This document shows positions 25,617 through 33,798 of a DNA stretch of 64,000 nt, in pieces. Each line of letters begins with the position of its first letter. Position 1 is the stretch's first letter. The notes under the pieces are model-generated. The model searched no databases and was not told the DNA's origin. It worked only from the letters and a program-made list of their open reading frames with translations. The translations under genes were made by a program, and so were the position numbers. Source of the DNA: an uncultured Porphyromonadaceae bacterium (GTDB lineage Bacteria > Bacteroidota > Bacteroidia > Bacteroidales > Muribaculaceae); NCBI GenBank assembly GCA_902493335.1, contig CABUPJ010000006.1:14706-78705 (forward strand). Reading direction: 5' to 3'.

Positions 25617-28355
25617 TCAACCTTTTGTAGCCAGACGGTCGCGCAACTCGGTAGGAGTCTCGCCGTATGCCTCCTTGTAACAGCGTGAGAAATAGGCCGG
25701 AGTCGAGAAACCGACTTCATAGGCGATTTCGCCTATGGTCTTTTGGGTCTTGGCGAGCAGCTCGCGCGAGCGTTTGAGACGGATGTTGCGCAGAAGCTCG
25801 ACGGGTGTATAGTTGGTCAGAGCCTTGATCTTGCGGTAGAACTGCGAGCGACCGAGCCCCATCTTCGAGGCAAGGACATCGACGTTGAGCTCGGGATCAC
25901 CCATCTCGGCAGCGACAATCTCGAGGAAGCGGCTGTAGAACTCGTTCTCGACATCGCCCGCTTGAACAGGAGCGGCGCTTCCGGCATGAGGCCTGACATC
26001 AGTGACCGTCGTACCCGAACTATACAGTTCCTTGATAAGACGGCGATTGGCAATCAGATTCTTACAACGCGATTTAAGCACCTCGGCGTTGAACGGTTTG
26101 GCAAGATAACCGTCGGCGCCGCTTTCGTATCCCTGGGCGCGTTGCTCGTCCATCGAACAGGCAGTGAGAAGCAGCACGGGAATATGTGATGTCGACATCT
26201 CGCTCTTGATGCGACGGCAGCACTCAAGACCGTCCATGACAGGCATCATGACGTCACAGATGATAAGATCGGGCACATATTTGGCCGCGAGTCTGACGCC
26301 CTCGCGTCCGTTGGCGGCACTGACGACGGTATACTCGTCACTGACAAGTTCGGTTATAAGATGACGTATGTCCTCGTTGTCATCAATGACGAGCAGCAGC
26401 GGTTTGTCGGGGTCGAGGCTCTGCGGCTCGGGCTCGATGACGCCGAGCTCGAGCTCGACACCGTCGGCAGTTATTATCTGCGGAGCTATCCGCTCGGCCT
26501 CGGCGGCAATGTGTGTCACCGGGATTGTGACCGTAAACTTAGTGCCCTCGCCGAGACGGCTGTCAGCGGTGATAGTGCCTCCATGAAGTTCGACAAAAGC
26601 CTTGGCGAGCGACAGGCCGATGCCCGAACCGTTGGGATGCACCTTGTCGACCTGGAAAAAGCGGTCGAAGATATTGCCGAGATCCTCTGCCGAAATGCCC
26701 TTGCCGGTGTCTTCGACGCCAAGCACAAAATTATCAGCGGCGACACAAGCCTTTATGGTAATAGAACCATTATCGGGCGTATATTTGAAGGCGTTGGAAA
26801 CGAGATTGAAAAAGACGCGTTCTATCTTCTCGGGGTCGACGGCCATTGAGAAATCATCGGAAAGAGCGACGTCAATCTTCAGTTTTATATCGCGTTTGCG
26901 GGCTATGGCGTTGAACGACTCGCCCCAGTCGAGCAACAGCCGGCGGAGGCAGACTTCGACGAGGTTGATCTCGAGCTTGCCGTTCTCATACTTTCTGAAA
27001 TCGAGAATCTGATTGATGAGACGACGCAGAATCTTGACGTTTTTATTGGCTATGTGCATCAGCGTCTTCTGCTGCGGCGTGAGGTTGTCAGCTCCGGCGA
27101 GCTGTTCGACAGGCTCGGCGATAAGCGTCAGAGGTGTCCGCAGATCGTGCGATACATTGGTAAAGAAGATGAGTTTCGACTGTGTGGCGGCTGCAAGCTG
27201 TTCGTTGAGTTCTTTCTGTGTGTCTCGCTGTGCTTCGAGGAGACGGTTCTGTTCAAGAAGCTGTTGCTGATGGCGTTTGCGCTGCCAGTAGGCACGCAGC
27301 ACAAGAAAAAGGATGCCGAGCACGAGCAACAATATCGCGACCGAGGCATAAAAGAGTGTCGTCTGCGCCGAGTGTCGCACCCAGAAATCGTCGACCTGAC
27401 TCTTGAGGACCTTTATTTTTGCCGATTCGTCTTTCAGCGACTCGTTCTGCAGCAGCAATATATCGGCGTTGGTAATGTCGACTGGCGATGAGACGGGTAT
27501 CTTGGCGACAGTGTCATAAGGCTCGCCACGTAGTATCGCCAGAGCCGTGCGCACGAGTCTGTGACCCTCTGTCGGATAGATGAAAGTGGCGTCGATCACA
27601 CTGTCGACGACGGCCCTGATGCCGATTTCGGGAGCGGCATCTATGCCTATGACCTTTATGTCGAGACCTTTTCGGCGCGCGACCTCAGAGGCGGCGATGG
27701 CCATGCGGTCGTTATGGGCATAGACCATGTCGACATCGCGGTAAATGTCGAGGAGCGAATCGGCCACGACGGCTGCGTCGTCATAGTTCCAGTTGCCGTA
27801 TGCCGTGGCGACGATGTCGAGACCCTCGTCGCGGGCGCCGTCGGCAAAACCATCGTGACGTCCTGTCGCCGGTGTCGAGCCGCCGAGACCATATATCTCG
27901 ATGACCTTACCCCCGGGACCGAGCAGGTGACGGGCATAATGGGCAGCCGAACGGCCGATGCCATAGTTGTCGATGCCCTGATAGGCCGTATATGTGTTGC
28001 CGTGGATATTGCGGTCAAAGACTATGACAGGCGTGCCCGACTCATAAACCTCGCGGATGACCGGGGTGATGGCGTCGGCCTCGTTGGGCGCGGCGATGAT
28101 GATGTCGAAACCGTTGTCTTTGAAATATCTTATATCCAATACCTGCTTTTCATTGCTGTCGTCGGCCGAACGTATTTCGACAGATGCCTCGGGATGAAAC
28201 ATAATCTCGCGGTTAATCTCATCGTTCATCTTCGCGCGCCAGTCGTCGTTGCTGCATTGCGAGATGCCGATGCGATAATGCTTTTCTTCCTTGCATGACG
28301 CGATTATTACCGGCAGAAAAAGGGCGATAAATATATATAAGTGAATCCGTTTCAT
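25617..28355 (-). CDS. Hybrid two-component system sensor/regulator (fructose type)
   Basis: 912 residues. An N-terminal signal or lipobox-like segment (IIASC) leads a periplasmic LacI/RbsB-type sugar-binding domain (about 25-300). One membrane segment (about 340-365) is followed by a histidine kinase with NVSHDLRTPLTL (His403), VSNAFKYT and GSGIGLSLAKAF, a receiver (Asp701 in LIICDVMMP) and an AraC-type DNA-binding domain. The periplasmic-binding-protein sensor, rather than a beta-propeller, is the class exemplified by the fructose sensor BT1754. The divergent neighbours (GH32, permease, fructokinase) support fructose as the signal. Confidence 0.93.
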   Translation of the reverse strand: MKRIHLYIFIALFLPVIIASCKEEKHYRIGISQCSNDDWRAKMNDEINREIMFHPEASVEIRSADDSNEKQVLDIRYFKDNGFDIIIAAPNEADAITPVIREVYESGTPVIVFDRNIHGNTYTAYQGIDNYGIGRSAAHYARHLLGPGGKVIEIYGLGGSTPATGRHDGFADGARDEGLDIVATAYGNWNYDDAAVVADSLLDIYRDVDMVYAHNDRMAIAASEVARRKGLDIKVIGIDAAPEIGIRAVVDSVIDATFIYPTEGHRLVRTALAILRGEPYDTVAKIPVSSPVDITNADILLLQNESLKDESAKIKVLKSQVDDFWVRHSAQTTLFYASVAILLLVLGILFLVLRAYWQRKRHQQQLLEQNRLLEAQRDTQKELNEQLAAATQSKLIFFTNVSHDLRTPLTLIAEPVEQLAGADNLTPQQKTLMHIANKNVKILRRLINQILDFRKYENGKLEINLVEVCLRRLLLDWGESFNAIARKRDIKLKIDVALSDDFSMAVDPEKIERVFFNLVSNAFKYTPDNGSITIKACVAADNFVLGVEDTGKGISAEDLGNIFDRFFQVDKVHPNGSGIGLSLAKAFVELHGGTITADSRLGEGTKFTVTIPVTHIAAEAERIAPQIITADGVELELGVIEPEPQSLDPDKPLLLVIDDNEDIRHLITELVSDEYTVVSAANGREGVRLAAKYVPDLIICDVMMPVMDGLECCRRIKSEMSTSHIPVLLLTACSMDEQRAQGYESGADGYLAKPFNAEVLKSRCKNLIANRRLIKELYSSGTTVTDVRPHAGSAAPVQAGDVENEFYSRFLEIVAAEMGDPELNVDVLASKMGLGRSQFYRKIKALTNYTPVELLRNIRLKRSRELLAKTQKTIGEIAYEVGFSTPAYFSRCYKEAYGETPTELRDRLATKG

Positions 28356-28392
28356 GGCAGATACTTATGAATCGTTTTTCATGTTTGCGTGG

Positions 28393-28400
28393 CAAAGATA
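28393..28400 (-). promoter_or_regulatory. -7 promoter box (TATCTTTG) for the hybrid sensor
   Basis: Minus-strand TATCTTTG, 38 bp before the sensor ATG at 28355. Confidence 0.6.
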
Positions 28401-28438
28401 ATGATATTATTATGAAAAACAGGGCTTTTATTTGCAAA

Positions 28439-28464
28439 ATTTGTGCAATGCAACATTTGTGCAA
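28439..28464 (+). promoter_or_regulatory. Candidate operator of the hybrid sensor (direct repeat)
   Basis: ATTTGTGCAA occurs twice (28439-28448, 28455-28464), offset by 16 bp, between the divergent sensor and GH32 promoters. The first copy overlaps GTGCAATGC (28443-28451), which recurs 64 bp upstream of the susC -7 box at the same distance as here. AraC-type regulators usually bind direct repeats upstream of the promoter. Confidence 0.5.
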
Positions 28465-28506
28465 CGTTATGCATGATTTTTTATAGCCATTAAAACCTAT
28501 TGTTGT

Positions 28507-28514
28507 TAGATTTG
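28507..28514 (+). promoter_or_regulatory. -7 promoter box (TAGATTTG) for the GH32-permease-fructokinase operon
   Basis: TAGATTTG matches TAnnTTTG, 38 bp before ATG 28552. Confidence 0.6.
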
Positions 28515-28551
28515 CGTTGTCAATCATTCCGTCATAAAAATACCACGAAAT

Positions 28552-30384
28552 ATGAACCTACTTCTGAAAACAATCAAAACCGTCGCGGTCACAGCCGCAT
28601 TAACCGCAAGCCCGGTTGCGTGGGCGTCCGACGGTGTCAAAGTCGAGCATCTCGGCGCCAACAATACATTGGTGCGCCTTACGGGCGAGGGAAAATATCT
28701 TCTGCTGCCCGTACAGGAATCTATCGACGACGCGACAGTCAATGTCCTTGTCGACGGCAAATTCGACCGCAAGATACATGTGCGCCTCGCCAAATCTAAG
28801 GTCGACTACACAGTGCCCCTCGACATCGAGCGCTATAAAGGCCACGATGTCGTGCTCAACATCGTCACCACCCAGGACCGCGGCAGCGTGCGCGACGCCA
28901 AAGAAGATGCCTGCTGGAACCGTTTCGAGGTGACAGACACCTTCGACACGTCTAACCGCGAGAAATTCCGTCCGGCCTACCATCACACGCCTCTCTACGG
29001 CTGGATGAACGACCCCAACGGCATGTTCTATAAAGACGGCCGCTGGCATCTCTATTATCAGTGGAACCCCTTCGGCTCGAAGTGGCAGAACATGACCTGG
29101 GGCCACTCGTCGTCTGAAGACCTCGTCAACTGGACACAACACCCCGTCGCCATAGAGCCTAACGGCCTGGGCACTGTCTTCAGCGGCAGTTCGGCCATCG
29201 ACAGCACCGGCAGCGCCGGCTTCGGCAAAGGCGCCGTCGTGGCCATGTATACCTCGGCTGACGTCAGCCAGATACAGAGCCTCGCATCAAGCACTGATGG
29301 CGGCGAGACATTCACAATCTACCCCGGCAACCCAGTGCTCACCCTCGACAGCGAGGCCCGCGACCCCAACATGTTCTGGGACAATGATAAAAAGCATTGG
29401 GTACTCGTGCTCGCGCATGCTCTCGAACATGAGATGCTCATCTTCACCTCACCCGACATGAAAGAGTGGACGCTCGAAAGCAGCTTCGGCAAAGGTCTCG
29501 GCGCTCAGGACGGTGTCTGGGAGTGTCCCGACCTCTTCGAGCTGCCTGTAGACGGTACTGACAAGAAAAAGTGGGTACTGTTGTGTAATCTAAACCCGGG
29601 CGGTCCCTTCGGAGGCAGCGCCACTCAATATTTCATAGGCGACTTCGACGGTCGTAAATTTACCGCCGACACAGCCGCCGACGGCAGCGTGCCGACCAAG
29701 TGGCTCGACTTCGGCAAAGACCATTACGCCACCGTCAGCTTCAGCGACGCACCCGACAGCCGCCGCACCGTCATCGGATGGATGAGCAACTGGCAGTATG
29801 CGCCCGAAGTGCCGACGACACAATTCCGCAGCGCCAACACTCTGCCCCGCGAGATCGGCCTCTTCACCGACAGCCGCGGTGACATCTACGCCTCGTCGGC
29901 ACCGTCGCCCGAGGTCGACGCCCTGCGTGACAAGGTCGTGAAATCAGTCAGTCGGGCCGGCATAGGCAAAAAAGGCCGCAGCTATGAGCTGCCCGAGCTT
30001 TGTGAAATAGCCTTCGACATCGACCCGCAGAAAGCCCGCACTGTCGACATCATGCTATCAAACGCCGCCGGCGAGAAAGTGACGATGACCTACGACCCGG
30101 CCAAAAGCAGTCTCTCATTCGACCGTCGCCAGAGCGGCATCACCGATTTCAGCCAGGACTTTCCGGCCGTGACGGCTGCGCCGACATTCAACGACGGCCG
30201 ACGCCTCTCCCTCAGAATATTCATCGACCGTTCGAGCATCGAAGTCTTTGAATCTCACGGTCGTTTTGTCATGACCAACCTCGTATTCCCCACGTCGCCA
30301 TACATCCAAATGACCGTCAGCTCCGACGGAGGCGACGCACGCATCTCTGACCTTAAGATTTATTCTATCAAACCGGCACGGTAA
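28552..30384 (+). CDS. GH32 fructan hydrolase (exo-fructosidase type)
   Basis: 610 residues with a signal peptide (AVTAALTASPVAWASDG). A DUF4980-like N-terminal domain (about 25-135) precedes the five-bladed GH32 propeller and a C-terminal beta sandwich. The catalytic triad is intact: WMNDPNG (nucleophile Asp154), ARDPNMFW (Asp271), ECPDLFEL (acid/base Glu324). It should release fructose from fructan or sucrose in the periplasm or at the surface. It is the first gene of an operon with the sugar permease (47-bp gap) and fructokinase, and is divergent from the sensor. Confidence 0.93.
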   Translation: MNLLLKTIKTVAVTAALTASPVAWASDGVKVEHLGANNTLVRLTGEGKYLLLPVQESIDDATVNVLVDGKFDRKIHVRLAKSKVDYTVPLDIERYKGHDVVLNIVTTQDRGSVRDAKEDACWNRFEVTDTFDTSNREKFRPAYHHTPLYGWMNDPNGMFYKDGRWHLYYQWNPFGSKWQNMTWGHSSSEDLVNWTQHPVAIEPNGLGTVFSGSSAIDSTGSAGFGKGAVVAMYTSADVSQIQSLASSTDGGETFTIYPGNPVLTLDSEARDPNMFWDNDKKHWVLVLAHALEHEMLIFTSPDMKEWTLESSFGKGLGAQDGVWECPDLFELPVDGTDKKKWVLLCNLNPGGPFGGSATQYFIGDFDGRKFTADTAADGSVPTKWLDFGKDHYATVSFSDAPDSRRTVIGWMSNWQYAPEVPTTQFRSANTLPREIGLFTDSRGDIYASSAPSPEVDALRDKVVKSVSRAGIGKKGRSYELPELCEIAFDIDPQKARTVDIMLSNAAGEKVTMTYDPAKSSLSFDRRQSGITDFSQDFPAVTAAPTFNDGRRLSLRIFIDRSSIEVFESHGRFVMTNLVFPTSPYIQMTVSSDGGDARISDLKIYSIKPAR

Positions 30385-30431
30385 CATCATATATTCCAGA
30401 ACGACAATAAACTGATCCACTATACAATAAC

Positions 30432-31616
30432 ATGAAAACTTCTTCAACTCTCACGACAGACCGAAAAAGCACCCTGATGCAGATGGCACCGGTCATGTTG
30501 TGCTTCTTTGCCATGGGCTTCGTCGACCTTGTCGGCACCGCCTCCAACTATGTGCAGAAAGACCTGGGCCTCACCGACTCACAGGCAAATCTCTTCCCGT
30601 CGCTCGTTTTCTTCTGGTTCCTGATTTTCTCGGTGCCGACAGGCATTCTGATGAACCGCATAGGCCGTAAAAAGACAGTGCTCATAAGCCTTATCGTGAC
30701 GGCCGTCTCTCTTGTCATACCCATCACCGGCGACAGCTATACGACGATGCTCGTGTCATTCTCGCTCCTGGGTATCGGCAACGCCATCATGCAGACATCG
30801 CTCAACCCCCTTGTGACCAACCTGATCAGCGGCGACAAACTCGCCTCGACTCTCACCTTCGGCCAGTTTGTCAAGGCCATCGCCTCGTTTCTCGCGCCTA
30901 TCCTCGCGGCATGGGGCGCAACGACCTATCTGCCTACATTCGGTCTCGGCTGGCGCTCGCTCTTCGTCATATATGCCATCGTCAGCGTATTGTCGGTGAC
31001 GGCTCTCGCAGCCACGCCGATTGAAGAAGAGCGCCCCGACAAGGCATCGGGCGTAGGCGAATGTCTCCGTCTGCTCGGACGCCCGTTCGTGCTGCTATGC
31101 TTCATCGGCATCATGTGCCACGTCGGAATCGACGTAGGCACCAACACCACCGCTCCGAAAATCATCATGGAGCGCCTCGCACTCCCCCTCGAGGAAGCCG
31201 GTTTTGCCACAGGTGTCTACTTCATCTTCCGCACGGCCGGATGTTTCCTCGGCGCATTCATTCTGCGTTCGATGTCGGCCAAAATCTTCTTCTTCATCAG
31301 CGTGCTGATGATGCTCGCCGCCATGTGCATGCTCTTCGTCTCGACAGCCCTGACTCCCATCTATGTCGCTCTCGCCATGATAGGCTTCGGCAACTCTAAC
31401 ATTTTCTCAATCGTTTTCTCTCAGGCTCTTATGTCAAGTCCGGCAGAAAAGAACGAGGTGTCGGGTCTTATGATCATGGGCCTTTTCGGCGGCACGGTCT
31501 TCCCGCTTGCCATGGGCTATGCGGCCGACGCATTCGGTCAGGCCGGCTCGGTCGCCGTGATGACCGTCGGTGTGGCCTATCTCTTATATTATACTCTGAA
31601 AATCAAAAAAATTTAA
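30432..31616 (+). CDS. MFS sugar permease (probable fructose)
   Basis: 394 residues with about twelve membrane helices. Features are FFAMGFVDLVGTASNYVQKD, the loop MNRIGRKKTVLI (MFS motif between helices 2 and 3) and MIMGLFGGTVFPLAMGYAAD near the C-terminus, as in the FucP/glucose-galactose permease branch. It is an inner-membrane symporter. Its place between a GH32 enzyme and fructokinase makes fructose the likely substrate, matching the permease of the Bacteroides fructan locus. Confidence 0.88.
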   Translation: MKTSSTLTTDRKSTLMQMAPVMLCFFAMGFVDLVGTASNYVQKDLGLTDSQANLFPSLVFFWFLIFSVPTGILMNRIGRKKTVLISLIVTAVSLVIPITGDSYTTMLVSFSLLGIGNAIMQTSLNPLVTNLISGDKLASTLTFGQFVKAIASFLAPILAAWGATTYLPTFGLGWRSLFVIYAIVSVLSVTALAATPIEEERPDKASGVGECLRLLGRPFVLLCFIGIMCHVGIDVGTNTTAPKIIMERLALPLEEAGFATGVYFIFRTAGCFLGAFILRSMSAKIFFFISVLMMLAAMCMLFVSTALTPIYVALAMIGFGNSNIFSIVFSQALMSSPAEKNEVSGLMIMGLFGGTVFPLAMGYAADAFGQAGSVAVMTVGVAYLLYYTLKIKKI

Positions 31617-31641
31617 CAACCAAATAAAACCACATAATATC

Positions 31642-32520
31642 ATGAACGATATAGTTGTAGGAATGGGCGAAGCCCTCTGGGACGTCCTTCCCGAAGGCAA
31701 AAAAATCGGTGGCGCACCGGCCAACTTCGCCTATCATGTCTCACAGTTCGGTCTGCCCAGCTGTGTTGTCAGCGCCGTAGGCGACGACGCTCTCGGCAAC
31801 GAAATCATCGAGAACTTCACTTCGAAAGGCCTCAACCATCTCATCGAGAAAGTACCCTATCCGACCGGCACGGTTCAGGTCGAAATCGACCAGGCGGGCA
31901 TACCCCAGTATGAAATCAAAGAAAACGTCGCCTGGGACAACATACCGTACACAGCCCGTCTCGAACAGCTCGCCGGCAAGACAAAAGCAGTCTGCTTCGG
32001 CTCGCTCGCACAGCGCAATATCGTCTCGCGCAACACCATCAACCGTTTTCTCGACGCGATGCCCCAGAGCGACGACTGCCTTGTCGTCTTCGACGTCAAC
32101 CTGCGTCAGGGCTTCTATAACAAAGAGATTCTATGCAACTCTATGAAACGTTGCAACATACTTAAAATCAACGATGAAGAACTCGTGACCGTCAGCCGCA
32201 TGTTCGGTTATCCCGGCATCGACCTTCAGGACAAATGCTGGATACTTCTGGGCAAATACAATCTCAAGATGCTGATACTCACCTGCGGCATCAACGGCAG
32301 CTATGTCTTCACTCCCGGCAATGTGTCGTTCCAGCCGACCCCCAAGGTCGAGGTCGCCGACACTGTCGGCGCCGGCGATTCGTTTACCGCCGCCTTCATC
32401 GCCGGCATTCTGCGCGGCAAAAGCGTCACCGAGGCTCACTCTATCGCCGTGCGCACATCGGCGTATGTCTGCACAAAGAAAGGCGCAATGCCCATTCTGC
32501 CTGACGAATATACCAAATAA
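31642..32520 (+). CDS. Fructokinase, PfkB family
   Basis: 292 residues. It begins GMGEALWDVLPEGKKIGGAP and holds the first PfkB signature (GGAPANFAYHVSQFG), the second signature with the catalytic Asp in DTVGAGDSFTAAFIAGIL, and FDVNLRQGFY. It should phosphorylate fructose in the cytosol after uptake by the adjacent permease. It ends the operon; a GC-rich hairpin follows 18 bp later. Length is typical for bacterial fructokinases. Confidence 0.92.
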   Translation: MNDIVVGMGEALWDVLPEGKKIGGAPANFAYHVSQFGLPSCVVSAVGDDALGNEIIENFTSKGLNHLIEKVPYPTGTVQVEIDQAGIPQYEIKENVAWDNIPYTARLEQLAGKTKAVCFGSLAQRNIVSRNTINRFLDAMPQSDDCLVVFDVNLRQGFYNKEILCNSMKRCNILKINDEELVTVSRMFGYPGIDLQDKCWILLGKYNLKMLILTCGINGSYVFTPGNVSFQPTPKVEVADTVGAGDSFTAAFIAGILRGKSVTEAHSIAVRTSAYVCTKKGAMPILPDEYTK

Positions 32521-32538
32521 TCACTGAGTAATATCCTC

Positions 32539-32572
32539 GCGGCGCGACGGTCATTTCGGACTGGCGCGCCGC
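32539..32572 (+). terminator. Hairpin terminator after fructokinase
   Basis: GCGGCGCG (32539-32546) pairs with CGCGCCGC (32565-32572), followed by a short T-rich stretch. Confidence 0.6.
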
Positions 32573-32624
32573 TCTATTTCCTACTCTGATTCCAATGGCC
32601 TAATTTCGGAGAAAAAACGCCGTT

Positions 32625-33644
32625 ATGAAAGCCATAGATTTAAAATTCATCACTTCGTGCCACGCTACTGTCACATCCTATAGCAACAGCCTTACAACCA
32701 CCGGTTTCAATCTGACGACAACCGGCATCACTGACATGAACACCCGCAATAACGCCGCAGGTCTTACGCCTTATATCGAACGTCAGATCAGTCTGTTGAA
32801 AGCCAGCGGCCGCCAGCGTACCGCCGAGACATACCGCGCGGCTCTCAACAGTTTCAGACACTTCAGCCACGGCCGCGACATAGCACTGTGTGACATCACT
32901 CAGGGCGTCGCCGGCGACTACCAGATATGGCTGCGGCGACGAGGTGTCGGTGACAATACCGTTTCATTCTATATGAGAATACTGCGCGCCGTCTATAACC
33001 GCGCCGTCGACGAAGGACTCGCCGACGACTGCCACCCGTTCAGACACGTATACACCGGCATCGCCAAAACCGTCAAACGAGCCGTGTCGCTCGACACCCT
33101 CAGACGCATCAGACGGCTTGACCTCAGCCGTCGTCCGGCACTCGAATATGCCCGCGACATGTTTATCATGAGCTTCTGTCTCAGAGGCATGAGCTTTGTC
33201 GACATGGCCCTGCTGAAAAACAGTGACCTTTGCGGCGGAATGCTCTACTACCGGCGCCGCAAGACCGGGAGAATGTTGTCTGTGGCCTGGACGTCAGAGA
33301 TGCAGGCCATAGTCGACCGTCACCGCGGCCGCGAGTCATCAGAATATCTCCTGCCGATAATACGCGGCCGCTATCGCGACGTGCGTACAGCCGCCCGCAA
33401 CGCCGGCTACAACATCAACCGCAGCCTCAAACGCATCGCCGCAATTATCGGCCTCGACACACCGCTGACGATGTATGTCGCACGCCACAGCTGGGCGACT
33501 CTCGCGCGCAATCAGGGGGTGCCGCTGACACTCATCAGCGAAGGCATGGGACACAGCTCTGAAAAGACCACCCGCATATATCTCGCCTCGATTGACACTG
33601 CCGAACTCGACCGCGCCAACTCGCGACTGATAGCATTGCTTTAA
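32625..33644 (+). CDS. Tyrosine recombinase (phage-integrase family)
   Basis: 339 residues from ATG 32625; an ATG at 32736 (MNTRNNAAGLTPYIE) could instead be the true start, since the first 37 residues look unlike the family. An SAM-like core-binding domain (ETYRAALNSFRHFS...) precedes the catalytic domain with Arg in FCLRGMSFVDMALL, VARHSWATLAR (His-x-x-Arg region), EGMGHSSEKTTRIYL (His and nucleophile Tyr). All key residues appear present. It sits between fructokinase and susC in the same orientation. It may be a resident recombinase acting on nearby sites or a remnant of an element; no clear att sites were found. Confidence 0.9.
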   Translation: MKAIDLKFITSCHATVTSYSNSLTTTGFNLTTTGITDMNTRNNAAGLTPYIERQISLLKASGRQRTAETYRAALNSFRHFSHGRDIALCDITQGVAGDYQIWLRRRGVGDNTVSFYMRILRAVYNRAVDEGLADDCHPFRHVYTGIAKTVKRAVSLDTLRRIRRLDLSRRPALEYARDMFIMSFCLRGMSFVDMALLKNSDLCGGMLYYRRRKTGRMLSVAWTSEMQAIVDRHRGRESSEYLLPIIRGRYRDVRTAARNAGYNINRSLKRIAAIIGLDTPLTMYVARHSWATLARNQGVPLTLISEGMGHSSEKTTRIYLASIDTAELDRANSRLIALL

Positions 33645-33681
33645 ATTATATTCACCTAATTATTAAAAATGATGCTTAAAG

Positions 33682-33714
33682 TATTAAAAATCGTGCAATG
33701 CCCAATTTTTAATA
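33682..33714 (+). promoter_or_regulatory. Inverted repeat around GTGCAATGC upstream of susC
   Basis: TATTAAAAAT (33682-33691) and its complement ATTTTTAATA (33705-33714) flank GTGCAATGC (33693-33701). The same 9-mer lies at 28443-28451, and both copies are 64 bp upstream of a -7 box. This is a probable binding site for the hybrid sensor; the palindrome could instead end integrase transcription or be a recombinase site. A further TATTAAAAAT direct copy is at 33661. Confidence 0.45.
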
Positions 33715-33756
33715 GTCAAAGCGACATCTTTACTACACTTGATTTCCAATCCATAA

Positions 33757-33764
33757 TAATTTTG
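33757..33764 (+). promoter_or_regulatory. -7 promoter box (TAATTTTG) for the susCD operon
   Basis: TAATTTTG matches TAnnTTTG, 35 bp before the susC ATG. Confidence 0.6.
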
Positions 33765-33798
33765 TTGCAGAAAAAATTTTTTACCAATCATAATAAAC

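Noticed and set aside
32539..32572. Recombination site for the tyrosine recombinase
   Set aside because: The GC-rich inverted repeat fits a terminator after fructokinase and has no partner copy downstream of the recombinase gene.
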